Below, in pieces: positions 46,371 through 60,052 of a DNA stretch of 64,000 nt (position 1 is the stretch's first letter; each line of letters opens with the position of its first letter). The translations under genes were made by a program, and so were the position numbers. The notes under the pieces were generated by a model. It searched no databases, was not told where the DNA came from, and saw nothing but the letters and a program-made list of their open reading frames with translations. Source of the stretch: Ooceraea biroi. Taxonomy: Eukaryota > Arthropoda > Insecta > Hymenoptera > Formicidae. Location of the stretch: positions 10,602,290 through 10,666,289 of the forward strand of contig NC_039507.1 in NCBI RefSeq assembly GCF_003672135.1. The letters run 5' to 3'.

Positions 46371-47806
46371 ATGCGTCTGTCTGATAGGTTATGCTGTTGC
46401 ATTTCCATCATCGGTAAGATGCAATACCACAACAGCCAGCGAGAAAACTGAAAAAGCTGAAACACGTCGTACGTGGTATTTTTTATCTGTAAACTATAAA
46501 AATGTGCAAAAGTTATTTAAATATTATATTACAATACATTAATAATATCTGGAGACATTGTCAATCTCCATTTCTTCATAAAAAAAAGCAAAACGATTCT
46601 GAAATATTGCATATCTTATATAAAAAATCTGATATAATAATCTTATGGAAAACATTTGACAGCGTCATTTTATTTCGCTCGAATTTTTGCAGCTACAGTA
46701 CGCAAACCCAGCCATGTCGATGTCAATCGTTTGATAAGTTTTGGTCGATACATTACAAATTGCCTGCCAAAATATATACAAAAGACACAGCTGACAGCTG
46801 GTGATGAGTTGGAGTTACTCATTGTCCCAGATGGCATTATCCCTACACTCACATTTTTGAAAGACCATCATAACACTCAATTTGTCAATCTGACAGATAT
46901 TACTGCACTAGATGTGCCTAGTAGACAGTATAGATTTGAGGTAACATTCCTTTCAAGTATAAACACATAATTTTAAATACACATAACTATTATCCTTTTT
47001 TTTTTAAATAAGTTTTATCATGTATGCTGCACTGTGCACATGACATAAATCGATATTGTGTGATGAATTTTATGAATAAACTATTACGCATGTATTTGTT
47101 TGTTACAGCTCGTCTACAATTTGCTGTCATTGCGATATAACTCACGTATCAGAGTGAAAACGTATACCGACGAGTTGACGCCAGTCGACTCAGTCTACAG
47201 CATATTTAAAGTTGCTGATTGGTATGAGCGAGAAGTGTGGGATATGTTTGGCATATTCTTCTCGAATCATCCCGACCTTCGCAGGATTCTTACAGATTAT
47301 GGTTTTGAAGGTCATCCACTGAGAAAAGATTTTCCACTCAGTGGATATGTTGAGGTGATTATTCAATTAAAATTTCGAATTAGTAATTAGTTTTGATATG
47401 ATAGTATTAAGTCTTTTTATTAAAATTATTTATTTTAGTATCTATTTAGACAAATGTTCATAAGATTATCGTGTCAAGACTAAAATCTTCAAAAAAAGTC
47501 TTGCTGAAATAAGATAACGGGGCCTTTAAAAAGTTATAAATTTTATAGTAAATTTTATATACTAATTATTTATGTACTCATTAATACCAATGAATTATAT
47601 TAATATAATAATTATATTATATTAATATCAAACATCAATATTTTTATTTTTAGGTACGCTATGACGACGAGCAGAAAAGAGTAGTGATTGAACCATTAGA
47701 GTTGGCACAAGAGTTCCGTAAATTCGAACTAGCCGCTCCGTGGGAACAGTTTCCTAACTTCAGGGATGCTCCAGCAGCTTCTGAAACTATCTCGAAAGAA
47801 AAATAA
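46371..47806 (+). CDS. NDUFS3: NADH dehydrogenase iron-sulfur protein 3 (complex I 30-kDa subunit)
   Basis: Core subunit of the peripheral arm of mitochondrial complex I. Exons 46371-46413, 46693-46940, 47109-47354 and 47654-47806 give 229 aa. The complex I 30-kDa signature is intact: ADWYEREVWDMFGIFF (ERE at 137-139), then HPDLRRILTDYGF and GHPLRKDFPLSGY. The C-terminus carries the family-typical EFRKFELAAPWEQFPNFRD. Exon 1 contributes only 14 codons (MRLSDRLCCCISII) plus one base. The leader is short, with two Arg and no acidic excess except Asp5, so targeting is plausible but the exact start is less sure than the rest. An in-frame TAA just upstream blocks extension. Human NDUFS3 is 264 aa with a longer presequence. 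It follows COMMD5 in the same direction. Confidence 0.93.
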
Positions 47807-50709
47807 CTGCTTTTGTTTAAATCATAGTCCTACTTGAAAATGAGTGTAAAATATTCTAGTAAAATGTAATTTATATTATATTGTATTTCCTTGTTAACCA
47901 TCTCTAAATAACTAATTCAGACTTCTGTTATGAAAATATATACAGAATGATATAAAATAATAGAACTATTTCTTTACTTTTCAGAATAATTGCAAAATAT
48001 AATTTGTTTTCTATCCAGAGTCCTCACTTATTATAATCCGAGATCTTTTTATGAAGATTTTTATTTTTATTCTATGTCTTATGAAAGGAGATATTTCGTT
48101 TCACCAATTGTAATTTGCACCAATTATGAAAATATTTAGTACAAAAAACTTGATTTACTATTTAAAAATTGACTATTTTCTTATTGCTTAATTTCTTTCT
48201 CTTTTTTATCTATTATTAATATTTAAATTGATTTAACGATACATACTTGAGGTATGTATAGTAGTAGTATTACATTTTTTACAATAAAATTGCTTTTATT
48301 GGTGCAAATTTTTCAAATATCATCTTTTATGAAAGAAATCATATATTCACATATATTAACATAGATATTTATATTGAATATATAATATATAATGAATTTT
48401 ATAAAACATTTTCTAATATAATTCTTTAATAAATTATTATATAACAACAAAATCAATACTATAGTCAGTAAATTTTTTTCAAGTATCTTTTTTTTTATTT
48501 TGTGTATTTGTATAGAGTTATAAACATAATATGTATTATACTTATAAATTGCTTACAATCTATTTATAAGGCATTGTTTCTGGCGAATTGCGAAGTGTCT
48601 GCAAAATTTGAATCGATCACATCTTCCTACGCCAGGAGAACGGTATTAACTCTAGGATGGCTATAGTTTACTACTCGCCGGATATATTTCGTTTATACGG
48701 CTACAAGTCTTATATATTGTTCGTAAATATCTTTAATTGTCTTATTCTTAATTTAGAGAAAAAAAGAGGGCAGCCTCTATCAGAAAGCGACTTTTACTAT
48801 CGCTTGATAACTAGGTTTTCGTAAGTAGGACTCATTTGCGATTCTAATATTACTATCGCATTTTTACGTGCAATGGAGTCTTTGCAAAGAAACATTATGC
48901 CTGCAATGCATAGCGATTTATCTTATCCTAGACTTCTTAAAGACGAAATTAATATTTGCGCTAAATAAACGCGGTTTTTTCGATGCGGTGCTCAATGCAA
49001 TTAGCATGCACCAATTATGACCGCTAAGTATTCGAATAAAACTAAATTATATTTCTCTGTGCCGATAAAAAATTTATACTTTCGAAGGAAAGATAATCTT
49101 TTTCTTTGGATATAAGGCAACAGATATATGTTTTTCACATTTTTCTAAGTACTCTTCTTCTAAGTTTCTAAGTACTGTTTCTTAAGAACTGTTCTCTCAA
49201 AAATTATCTAAATAATTCGCTTTGTAGTCAAAGATGGACTAAAATGTGCGAAAACTACATTGTGCGATATCGTCAGTATAATGGCATCCACCTAGCGGTT
49301 AACATGATTAAATCGAAGTCTAACATTTGGCGCAGAGCGAAGTCGAGTTTGGTGATTAAAGTTAGATTCTATGTAATTTAAAACAGATCGCCACTTGCGT
49401 GTTTTACACAGTCTCCATAAGATAATAAAACAATGCTGTTTCTTTCTGCTATTTCTTCTATCTTTAAAAATCCAAAATAAACTTTAAGTATATCTGTGCA
49501 CTTTTCTTAGGTTTACTATCTTAGATATTCTTTACTTTAAGTACTTTTAACATTTTATTATTGTAAGTATAAATTTATTTAAAATGCAGTTTATTATATT
49601 TCTGCACCCTTGTCATAAAATTTACTTTTAATATATTAAAATATATATTAATGTTATAATAAAATACTAAAAATGTCACTCAATTGTCTTCACAAGTTTA
49701 AAAATAATATGTGAACACGATAAAAAGCGACAGTTTTATTTTATAGTTATGTTAATGTAAACATAGACAATCCGTTTTATATCACAAAACAGAAAAAAAT
49801 TATACCTCACTCTGTGCACATATTAAGCAAAATTATCGATAAACCAATATCGGTATTGTTTTTCTCAATTTATTAGTAAAAAGTAAATTAATTCCAAATA
49901 ATAAAATAATATCTAGAAATCAATGCAATTTTCATGAATTAATTGTTCATATCATCAATTATTTGGGATTTGGGAATAATATTTAATGCAATAAAATTTT
50001 ATATTATAATATTGCCATAATTAATAATTGCTAATAATCAGACAATAATTTTGATTATAAACAATTCAAAAGCAAAGAACTGAATGATTTTCAAAATAAA
50101 TTTCTAAATCATATTGAAAAACTTATTTGCATCATGTTGCATAAATTGTTTAATCTGGAGACTCTTATATAACTTGAATATTCACACTCACAGTACATAC
50201 ATATACCTCATCACAGTTTATGTTCGGACACTATTATCTTCATTCTCTCTTTGTCTCTATTTTACACGCACACACGGACGCGCATATGTGTTGGCCACGT
50301 AGGTCAAGTGACCATACAATTAAGCTCATATGTGCTCCACGAAGTATTGAATCATGCACAACTTGTTTAATTGCTATGTGTCTACTCGTCATAATCAACC
50401 TAAATATTTTCATTATTAATGAACATAACAAATGTTTGCTCATTTCATTAAACATTTATACATTGTGTCAGATGAAAAAAAGAGACATCTTTCCTCAATA
50501 TCTGCACGAGAAACTTTCCCTTCTCTGATAATAAACTCGAACTAATCAAGAACAAAATAGCTGAAATTAAAAAGCAAAAACCTGATAATCTATCAACAGG
50601 CTTATATAAAAAATTGAAAAATTCAAATTCAAATTTGAAAAATTACGAAAAATGTTCAGATATGAGTAATAGATAGACTTTCATAGTTTATTTTGTTTAT
50701 TTAGTCCTA
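47807..50709. other. AT-rich intergenic region, NDUFS3 / SLC16 transporter
   Basis: 2.9 kb with no supported coding exon or RNA gene. AATAAA at 48283-48288 could end the NDUFS3 transcript. Minus-strand AATAAA (TTTATT at 50687-50692) serves the SLC16 gene. No ordered repeats. Confidence 0.6.
50687..50692 (-). terminator. Polyadenylation signal of SLC16-type transporter
   Basis: AATAAA on the minus strand, about 18 nt after the stop codon. This is an unusually short 3'UTR if used, so a downstream alternative is possible. Confidence 0.4.
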
Positions 50710-53700
50710 CTATACTTTATCTATTTTGCTGGCTTTCTGCAGTGCTGCTTGTCGCTTCCGAATACACGGTACAAAGCTCCAAAGGGACGCACCAATTATC
50801 AAGATGATGCCAAGTATACTGAAAATCGGTCCATAACTACCGATTTGTTCAAACACTATACCGCATATGGGCGGCCCGACTAACTGAATGACGCCGTTGA
50901 CGAACAACGAGATGCCATAGGACGAGGTAAGCTTCTCTGTACCTAGCATATCGGCCATAATGACAGCGGTTATACCGACATAAATGCCAGATGCGAGTCC
51001 AAAGAAGGCGCAATACACGGACAACGTAGTGTACGTGTTAGACGATGGCAAAATAGTCAAAGAGATCCCGGAGGCGAGTAGACCACCGATAAAGTACCAG
51101 TGCTTAGGCATAATCTTGATATCGGAGAGGGCAGAGCCGCCAATACGGCCCACTAGGTCAAGCATAGAAACGATCGACAACAACAGCGACGCATCCCAGT
51201 TGTCGAAGCCCAAAGAGATGGCATAGGCCGGTAACAGGATAACGAAGTTGGTGTAACTTACGGCGTTGGTAGAGTTGGAGATTAGGATTACGAGATAGAT
51301 GGGATCTTTGAGCAAGCTGAAGTCGAAAAACTTGTTCTCTTGACCTTTCTCATCTTCTTCGGGTTCTCCCTTTCGCGCTGCTGTCGTTGATTTCCTCGAA
51401 AACGTACTGGAGATTGCGTTCAGCGTCAGTGTGGATGCGCGTTCCGGATGCAGCGCTGACAGCGTGCTACCGTGGTATGGCGTGCTAACATAATTGAAGG
51501 AGGACGTGCTGGGCGAACGTAGCGGCGACCTCGTTACTTTGGGATATTTGCCGAAATCGGCCACGGCACCGCCGCGCTCCGGTACGGCATGCAATGTTGG
51601 CGTGCTATGCATCTGACCGCTAATCTCGCGTCCAGTCGGCACGCTGATCTTGCGCGTGCGGCCCTGCAGTGGTGTATTTTGCTTATAATATTCCAGGGCG
51701 ACACTCGACGCGCTCTTAGGAACGATTGGTGCGGCTTTCTCGCTTGTCGAGTTGTTTGCTATTGTCAACTGGCTATTCTCCTTCTCATTGGCTGGTTGTT
51801 CGGGACTGCTTGTCACAGTCATCGATACGGTGTCTGCATTATCGCGCTCCTCGCTATCATCTAAAGGACCAGCTGGCACCATATGCCATTCCACTGGATG
51901 ATATAGAAGCGCGCTCGCCCAGACGTTTAATGTAACAGCGCCCATTATTAAAACTGCACCTCTGTAAATGTAAGCAAAGACATTAGGCAAGGACATAGAC
52001 TGGAGTTTTTTCATTTTTAAATTTGTTTTCTAACTACACTTCCTAAAAATTATTTCACTTGGTGGGCTCACTTTCTTCAAAAATAGCACTAAATTAATTT
52101 ACTTAATTAAAAATACTGTTATATTTTTCTAGCTAAATGGACAAGTTAGAAGGTTCTAACTTGTTCATTTAGCTTGAAATAGATAACTTCATTACTACGT
52201 GATGTACTGTGTTTGAGCGCACAAACTTTAGATAATATAATTGACAAACTTTAAATAAGTATTTAAATGGTAATAAGTATTACCACTTAAAAACTTTTGA
52301 TAGCTGACATTTTAATATTTCGTCTTTAAATGATCTCAAGAATATGCTATTAACGGCCGTCCGTTAGATTCCATAATTGCAAGTATTAATATTTTCTATA
52401 GAAATTCTTTCCATGTATGACATTTTAGTAAATAATAATATTACCTAACATATTGCGGGTTTCTTCATTATTTTTATTATTAAATTATTTATTTAGCTGT
52501 AACAATATTTTTGTAGACGCTACGCGCGAATGACTGATAAATGACTTAGAATTAGAGAAATGGTACTGAACTTACCTATACCCATATTCTCGTAAAAGGA
52601 AGCCCAAAATAGGCGGAAGAAATATTGAGCCAAGAGCGCTACCGGATATACAGAGCCCGTTGGCGAGACCTCGTAACCGTACAAAATAAGACGTCACGAT
52701 ATATACAGTTGGAGGAAACGCTAATCCTGCTCCCGTACCTACTAATACACCATAACTAGAAAACAAAAAGAATTATGCACGAGATTTGCACGTATGTCAT
52801 AATAATTAATATTGTGTTGCATAATAAATATTCTCCAAGGAATACATTTAACTCTCGCCGCAGGCACACGGTGCCTGCCTGAATCTCGATGTGAAAAAGA
52901 TAATTTGCAACGAGAAAAATTATATTTTATATGAAACAAACAAGTACCTAACACATAAAAAGGCCACAGAGCTGGCGAAATAGCTCAATATCATTCCCAT
53001 TGCAGCAAATGTTCCTCCTATTAAAGTTACTGTACGATAGGAATACTTGACTGAAAGTATACTAGACAATGGACCTGAAACGGTAAGATGATAATTTATA
53101 TAGATAAAAAAATACCATTTATATACCATTTATAGATAAAAAATTTTATATAGATAAAGAATATATAATAAGAATAAAGCATATTTAAATTTTTAATCGG
53201 GAGTTGAGTAAAAACAAAATTAGATCAAATTACAGAAAAAAGAGATATCTAAAAAATATTGAAGTATTTTATGAAATCAATATGTGACATAACAACTAGA
53301 ATAATTCTCACCTAGTGAGCTGTACAAGAAGTAACAGAGCGATGGTATCCATGCAGCTGCTGCCGGTGACGCGTCGAATACATCAAGAAATTCCACAAAC
53401 AATACTCCGAAGGACTTAATGGTGCCAGGAATAAGAAGGTTAACCATAACGGAGGCCAGAAGCACCAACCATCCCCAGCCTCCATCCGGTGGGACTAATT
53501 TCTCCTCTATTTTTTCATCTTTCTCTGTAACAAAGTAACAGTCATTAAGTAATTATTAACTAGTCACAACTTATATTTGAACTAAGGCCAATTTGAGTTT
53601 TATTTATCAGATAAAATTAATTAAGTCATTTATAATATAATTTTTATATTATTTTATTATCTTTTTTATATTTTTATTACATGCCCTTGATAATGGCACG

Positions 53701-56052
53701 TAATTGTAGACTTGTTAACAATCGAAAAAATATATACACAATATTTTTTAGAATTATGACAAAGTGACTAATTTACGGAAAAAATTTATTACATTATACA
53801 TCTCTCGCTCGAAAAATGACATAAAACTAATACTTCATTTAAAATATTTAGCATTGTATTTAAGTTAAATAGAAATGTCAGAAGTGATTGTGTGATTTGA
53901 TAAAAAATATGACAGGATTTGCGTGGTTTGCATATTATTATTAAACTTGTGTAATCAATTCGTGAGCAAATTGAGCAAACAGTTGATATATAACCGACGT
54001 TCCTCCGACATATATTCCGTGAAAGGAATGTGTTCAAGGTGGAAATTAGGAATGTAAATCGCTAATGACAACTGTTGATTTCCTCGTATCATGATTATCG
54101 ATTGCAAAACCAACTCAATCAAACATGTTCGACGATAATTGCCGCACAAAGAAGTATGTCATCATGTGAACATTAATATCATGTAATCAACGCATGTAAA
54201 TATTAATTACAAAAGCGAACTGATTCATATGGAAAGCGAGAAAAAAAGGACAAAATTGGCATTCCATGCATATACGTGGCACGCACTTAAATAAAAATTG
54301 TTAGAGATTTTCTGTTAATTTTCCACGCTAAATGAACAAGTTAGAGCCTTGACGCGGTTAATGGTGCGTAATTCCACGACTTATTAAAGTGTGAATGTGT
54401 ATGACGTCCGTAAACTGTACAACGTTTCGATCCTGTTTCGGATCTTCCTCAGTGACTGACCGTAGTGACCCTGATGATGATCCTCGCCAATTGATCAGGA
54501 AAATAAGAACGATGACAGCGTTAGCGATTGATGATATGATATAGCGACAGAAAAACAAATAAAAATATCAACTATATCGATCATTACAGTTCATTTTATG
54601 TTCTTGATATTTTTGTTATGCTTGAAATTTAAGGAATGGTTCTTTAGAATGAGTTATTTTGTATCAACTTGAAAAACGCAATCCTTTTTTACGATATGTA
54701 ATTTATAATATATAATTTATTAATAAATTATTAAAGATATGCAATGACGAACTACATACTAGGAAAGTGTGCTGTGTGGTATCAAGTAGAAAAGTAGAAA
54801 ACTTTCTAAATACAGTCGTTCAAAGTCGAGGATTGCGTTACAATTTTATTGAAACTCATTTTACTTAATTTTTACTGAACAGCAATCATATAAATCATAT
54901 AAATGAAGTTGACGTAATAGTAAGCCTTCTCGTTGTAAGTTTAGTCCCCTCCACAATTCGGCAGATAAGAAACAATCACGAGGTTCTTCATATGGCTACT
55001 CTGTCCATTTAATAGATTATAATGGGCGATGTGTCAGCCAATGAAAATTAGTTTCAAGAATTTATGTGATTTTTATTGTCGTCTAATAAAAATAGGATAG
55101 AATAAATAAAATAAAAAAGAGTAAGTTCACTCCTCAGCTTTGAACGCTTATCTAGGTTGCGAGCCTAATCCATGTTTCTGAGCAATTTTCTACGTAAATT
55201 GATTCCAGGAACATGTTCTGTTCATGTACGGTTCGTCATGGGTTACTCTATACACATATTATATATTACAATAATAATTTCGTAATACATATACATTTGA
55301 CGAAAAAGATGACGCAGAAAGGGAGGACAAAAAGAGATAAAGAAGAGGGAAAGAAAGGGGGAGTTATATAATAGGACACTCATACTATAGTCGCGCCTTA
55401 ATATTAACTTTATCTAAAAAAATCATGACAAGTGTGTGCTCAACTGCAAATCAAACAACATGCTTTGCGCGATGTATATGAATCGTATTAAAATTGTCAG
55501 TAAAATTTGTATTAATACAGTTCATTATAAGACTGAAACATAAAAAAGAATCTGATTTCGAAACAGTAAAGATCTTGATTACGCAGAGATTATTCTTGTC
55601 ACATTAATTTTACGATAACGCCGCTGAGAAAGATTACAATGTCACCAATATGCTTTTCTTCATACAAATTTCTCGTTATATTTATATACATACTTATGCA
55701 ACGATAAACAATTTTTGGATGATGCTTCCCTTATGTTTAGACGGGGAATTATAAGAAGAGATTAAAAAAAGAATTAACAATAAGCATTGTATTATAGGAT
55801 TAATGTTGACAGCTAATTAAGGATATGCGATTTTTAACTTCCTACAAAGACTCTGTTAATTAAAACGAGTAATTTGCCTGAGATGTTAAATAACTGGCAA
55901 TCTCACCTACCTAGTTCATTGGTCCCTTTGAACCGGTCTTTGTTGTTATCAGAATTTTGTGACACCAGCTTGTAGTTTCCTTTCCCCGGCTTGCCCGGCC
56001 CGAACTTAATGTTAATCCCATTGTCCTGATCTTGAACCCGTTGCATCGTCAT
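50710..56052 (-). CDS. Monocarboxylate transporter (SLC16/MCT family, MFS)
   Basis: Proton-coupled or facilitative carrier of monocarboxylates or related metabolites in the plasma membrane. Minus-strand exons are 56052-55911, 53524-53312, 53074-52948, 52755-52576 and 51961-50710. They give 637 aa with closed phases. The SLC16 signature PPDGGWGW lies at 59-66, just before TM1. TM1-TM6 occupy about 64-245. A long hydrophilic Ser/Thr-rich loop (about 251-438) separates them from TM7-TM12 (about 440-625). The length and large central loop resemble MCT9/MCT14-like and insect MCT paralogues, but the substrate cannot be read from sequence. The cytosolic N-terminus is Gly/Lys/Asn-rich. There are two in-frame ATGs, two codons apart, at 56052 and 56046; I use the first. 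Intron 1 is 2.4 kb. Confidence 0.92.
52066..52098. repeat. MITE-like element end, copy 3 (fragment)
   Basis: CTCACTTTCTTCAAAAATAG runs on into CACTAAATTAAT. It resembles the right ends of the elements at 43985-44010 and 39340-39372. It lies in an SLC16 intron. Fragmentary. Confidence 0.35.
52132..52173. repeat. Near-perfect 20-bp inverted repeat with 2-bp loop
   Basis: Left arm GCTAAATGGACAAGTTAGAA at 52132-52151, GG spacer, then right arm 52154-52173. The right arm is its complement with one mismatch. The same motif recurs once at 54327-54346. It lies inside an SLC16 intron. Confidence 0.75.
53525..55910 (-). other. SLC16 transporter intron 1 (2.4 kb)
   Basis: AT-rich GT-AG intron with no coding exon recognised. 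It contains a third copy of the 20-bp motif of the 52132 hairpin (54327-54346), followed by a stretch resembling an interspersed element (54400-54558). Confidence 0.6.
54327..54558 (-). mobile_element. Possible retroelement fragment
   Basis: Begins with GCTAAATGAACAAGTTAGAG, shared with the 52132-52173 hairpin. Read on the minus strand, it encodes EEDPKQDRNVVQ, a phrase of the type that recurs near the ends of Penelope-like and related retroelements (recalled, not searched). It is a degenerate fragment with no reverse transcriptase. Confidence 0.35.
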
Positions 56053-56812
56053 CGACCTTTATTTACGGCTCGCGCGCGCGCGCATATACCAACGCACTAA
56101 CCGCACACGTAGTTGCCTGTATATACAAAGCTGAAAGAGATAAAAACATTGGGGCTGATCGCCCTGTGCTACGGGCTATATATAAAATTATGTGTATGTG
56201 TAGGGTGCGTGCCCGCGCGCGCGCGTGCATACGGCGCGTGTACACGTATTGTACGTGTATTGTACGTGTATTGTACGTTCATGAATGTGACAAAGAGAGT
56301 AGTGAAATTAATAAGTACAATCAAAAGATACAAGCAGAGCGAGAATATTAGGGATAAAAGAGAAGGAATAAAAAAAAAGGATATAATCTTCTTTTCTATT
56401 TTTAAAACATCTCTATCTCTTTCAAAACGCGTTTTCGTTTATCACTCGTCGCGCGCGTGCACCTAGTGGTATGCATATTTATAAGGCGATATTCAAACGG
56501 ACTCTGATGACGATGATAATGATGATGGCGTCAATGATCCGTGCTTTGGTGGATGTTCCGGTGCTGCGCTCTTTGCGAACCCGTGTCACGAACCTAGTGA
56601 GCGTGCCAACGGCGTCGAGCGTCTCCTTCGTGTTTTTTCCACCACTTTCGTTCCTCCTCACGTCTGTCCAATTCCACCATTCCAGTCATAGACTCAGTTG
56701 ATTGACTCGACCGCCGCTCTGTTCCTTCGCTGCCTTTGTCGGATGATTTTGTTGTCGCCACGACAAAATTTCCACTCGTTTCTACCGAGCGCTTCGCTAT
56801 CTTCCCTGTCGT

Positions 56813-56887
56813 CGTCTTTGTCCTTATCCTTGTCCTCGTCACCGTCACCGTCGCCGTCGCCGTCGTCGTCGTCGTCCTTCTTGTCCC

Positions 56888-56932
<45 letters not shown>

Positions 56933-56938
56933 TGTCCA
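56813..56938. repeat. GTC/GTCCTC microsatellite
   Basis: Imperfect GTC-rich tract with a clean GTCCTC hexamer array at about 56889-56931. Open frames through it (Asp/Glu repeats on the minus strand, Ser or Val/Leu repeats on the plus strand) are products of the repeat, not genes. Confidence 0.85.
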
Positions 56939-58400
56939 GGTGCATAGAGAGCGTAAAGCGACACTAGTGCACACACATGAACTCGGTTTCACTGCCTAAT
57001 ACACGTTCAGGCTACAGTGATTCCATGCCGCGCGGCGCAGCCAAAACGCGCACGTAAACAGACGTATGTCGCCACTGACTGATCAGCTGTGTGTCACGAT
57101 GCAGGGGCGTTAAGTGTCTAGCTCTCCCCACTCCAGGGGACGTCGTTTCCCCTTCTACTTCGCACCACTGTTCCGCCTAGCGTAGTCTGGAGCACAAGTT
57201 GCTACTTTGCGCGTTACGTACGTATACATTACTGTGATACTTGTACGTTTCAGTAGAGCTTTGTATGTACACTTAATATGAGGAAAATGAGCATGCATTT
57301 GATCTTGGGAGAGAAAAAAATGCAAACAGAGCTTAGAATTACATAAAACAAACGGAACGTTTATTTTTCACATGTGCCACTGCACTGCAGCGTAGTTTGA
57401 TCTTGTTGTCTTGTCTTCTTATTGGCTGGATTCATTCCCACTTTATTAGTATGTCAGTTTAGCCGCTTCGCTTTGTCAATTTTTTTGTTTCTTTTTTCTC
57501 TCGTGAACTGTTGCCTTTATTTGTCTCTTTCTTGCGTATTACGTATGTATGAGTGTGAATGAGGTAAGATACTTGATTGTAAACTAAGTCCCTTTCTTGG
57601 CAAAAAGCTGAATGAATTAATTATCTATCTATTTGTTTGTTTCTTTGTTTTTTTAATGCATTCGAGTAAGATAAAAGCACAACATAGTGCTATCTAGAAA
57701 CAGATGAATATAAAATGAATTAATTAATTGAAATTGAAGCAATTATTATATAATATAACATTACTCATTTTATAATTTTGCTTGTTCATAGACAGATGAT
57801 TATTGCAGCTAATTTTTACTACAAAATTTAACAAGAATTTTGCATAGTTACATATTTATTAAACAACCATATCATATATGTTATTGATTGTAATACGTAA
57901 CGGAGTGCTAAAACAATAATTGTTTCGTAATATTATCTGTACTAGATCTACGAAAGTGCGAAGTCATCTGAAAGATAGCCAATGATCGGAAATGAGTTCA
58001 GATCAATCGCGCAATAATATCTATTATATAATTATGCGTGTGTGATTTTTGCCGTGATTATTTTAGTTATAATCAACACGTCAAAAACAAAGATTAACAT
58101 AAGATATAATCATTACCTGATTAAAAGTCGATACAGTATCAATATAAGAAAAACATTAATTAATTAATTTGGTAATCATTGTTTTAAATCGTAATATATT
58201 ATTTTATTTAAAAAATACCTAAATAAAACTAATTAACAGTCATTATAAAAACATTTTACAACGTAGAAATAATTCCTACTTTTTCGTATATAATATAAAG
58301 CCTTCAAATAAATTAAGTTTTAAAAATTTTTTGCTGTCCTCCATAATATCTTATGATAAATCGAAGGAAAATGAAATGGTAACAAGGAGACATCGTGACA

Positions 58401-58436
58401 GCATAGTGCTATAGTGCTATAGTGCTATAGACATAG
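58401..58436. repeat. Short tandem repeat, unit ATAGTGCT
   Basis: Three to four copies of the 8-bp unit ATAGTGCT in intergenic AT-rich sequence. A single related copy (CATAGTGCTAT) lies near 57684. Confidence 0.75.
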
Positions 58437-60052
58437 TGTTGGTAAATGAAGGAAATTAACCTCGTAACAAGACTGCGGTTTGACTAATTAGTCGTTCACC
58501 CTCGTAAGCCAAATAGAAACGTAATTGCTACATGCGTAACATAAATTCTTATTAAGCGCCAATTGGTATTGTGCCAATTACAAGACAAAGGAATCAATGA
58601 TCATTTGCGTCTCTGTATTCACATCGATAGTAAGTTTTGAAATGTTTCTTAAAATGATACTAAATAACAATGAAAATACATATTATAATCAGAAAAAAGT
58701 AGGTTGAAAACAAACCGAAGAATTACGAACTAGAACTAGATTAAGATTGCATTTGTGAAATTTTTGCAGGAACAAAATCTTTTCTTTACAAAATCTTTCT
58801 TTACGTTGTTCTTAGAAACGATTTGCAATAAATATACATTTTCCCACGTTCTAAACCATTACTAAAAAGCGAATAAACTGCAAAACAAAATTAGTAAAAC
58901 GTATCGCCTTAAGGAAAAAAAATCATTAAATATATATTATTTGTGATTAGATTAAACGTGCTTGCGCCAACTGAGCACAAATCTGCGCGACGTTTGATTG
59001 TCGGATTATCAACATAATTTGTCGGATAAACGACCTCGATAAGCTGTTCATTCGAAGAACAGAGATAAGCATGTTCTCAGCGTTAAGTACAACTGTATAG
59101 ATACATTATAGCAGGACAATCTTATAATTGATTGAATTAAATATCATTATTAACCACAATTTCTTTAGAAATTATAAAGTTGACTAAATAAATAATATAA
59201 TATGCAGTCAGACAATAAATAATATACTGTATATGAAGACATTAAAAATTGATATAATATAAATAGTAAATAATAAAGCCGTATTTCTCTTAACCGCTTG
59301 AATACTAAGAAGTAGCAGTTACGCAGTTACGCTTCTGTTTCATATCGAAAAGTGCTAACGATCGCGATCCCGCTTCTCTGATTTCATGTCTGCACCATAA
59401 ACATTGATAAGAAAAGGTAAAATTTAAGTCCGTATTCATAGAGGAAAAGTAATGTTAGAACATTGAATAGATATATTACTTTTTTAAAGTTCGTTATCGT
59501 GTAAAATTATTAACATTTTTACTTTCATCATAAAAAATATCTAATTGTAACGACAAAACAAGAAAGGCGATAGTGGATTATTTATGAACGTTCGAAATTC
59601 TGATCTACAATAGATAAAAGCTAATTACTGAAAGCGCAGAATAAACGTAGGCATGTTGCAAACTACACAAGTTTTCTGAATTGCATCATGTGATTCAGTA
59701 ATACTGATAAAGATAACGTCAACGTACATATTTATCATACTATTAACTGTCGCGACCACTGTTCACATAATGTATCTAAAACCCACCAGTTTCTAATTTT
59801 TTATACATAATATGATATGTATATATTAAATTAAATTAAATTAAATCAACAATACACACATATATATATTTTTCGAGTAGAAAGAGCGAATACAAATTAA
59901 TCATACATATTATATCACACTTTTACATTTTTCTGTCTTACGAAAATAATACAATATACATTTACAATTTATACCCAGTCAGTTAAGTATTCTAAAAGAA
60001 AAGAGATAATCAGTTGTGAAATTATTATTCTATTATATCACTATTTTCACAA

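Noticed and set aside
56594..56999. Asp/Glu-, Thr/Arg- and Ser-repeat frames on both strands
   Set aside because: Artefacts of the GTCCTC array; every frame is open because the repeat contains no stop.
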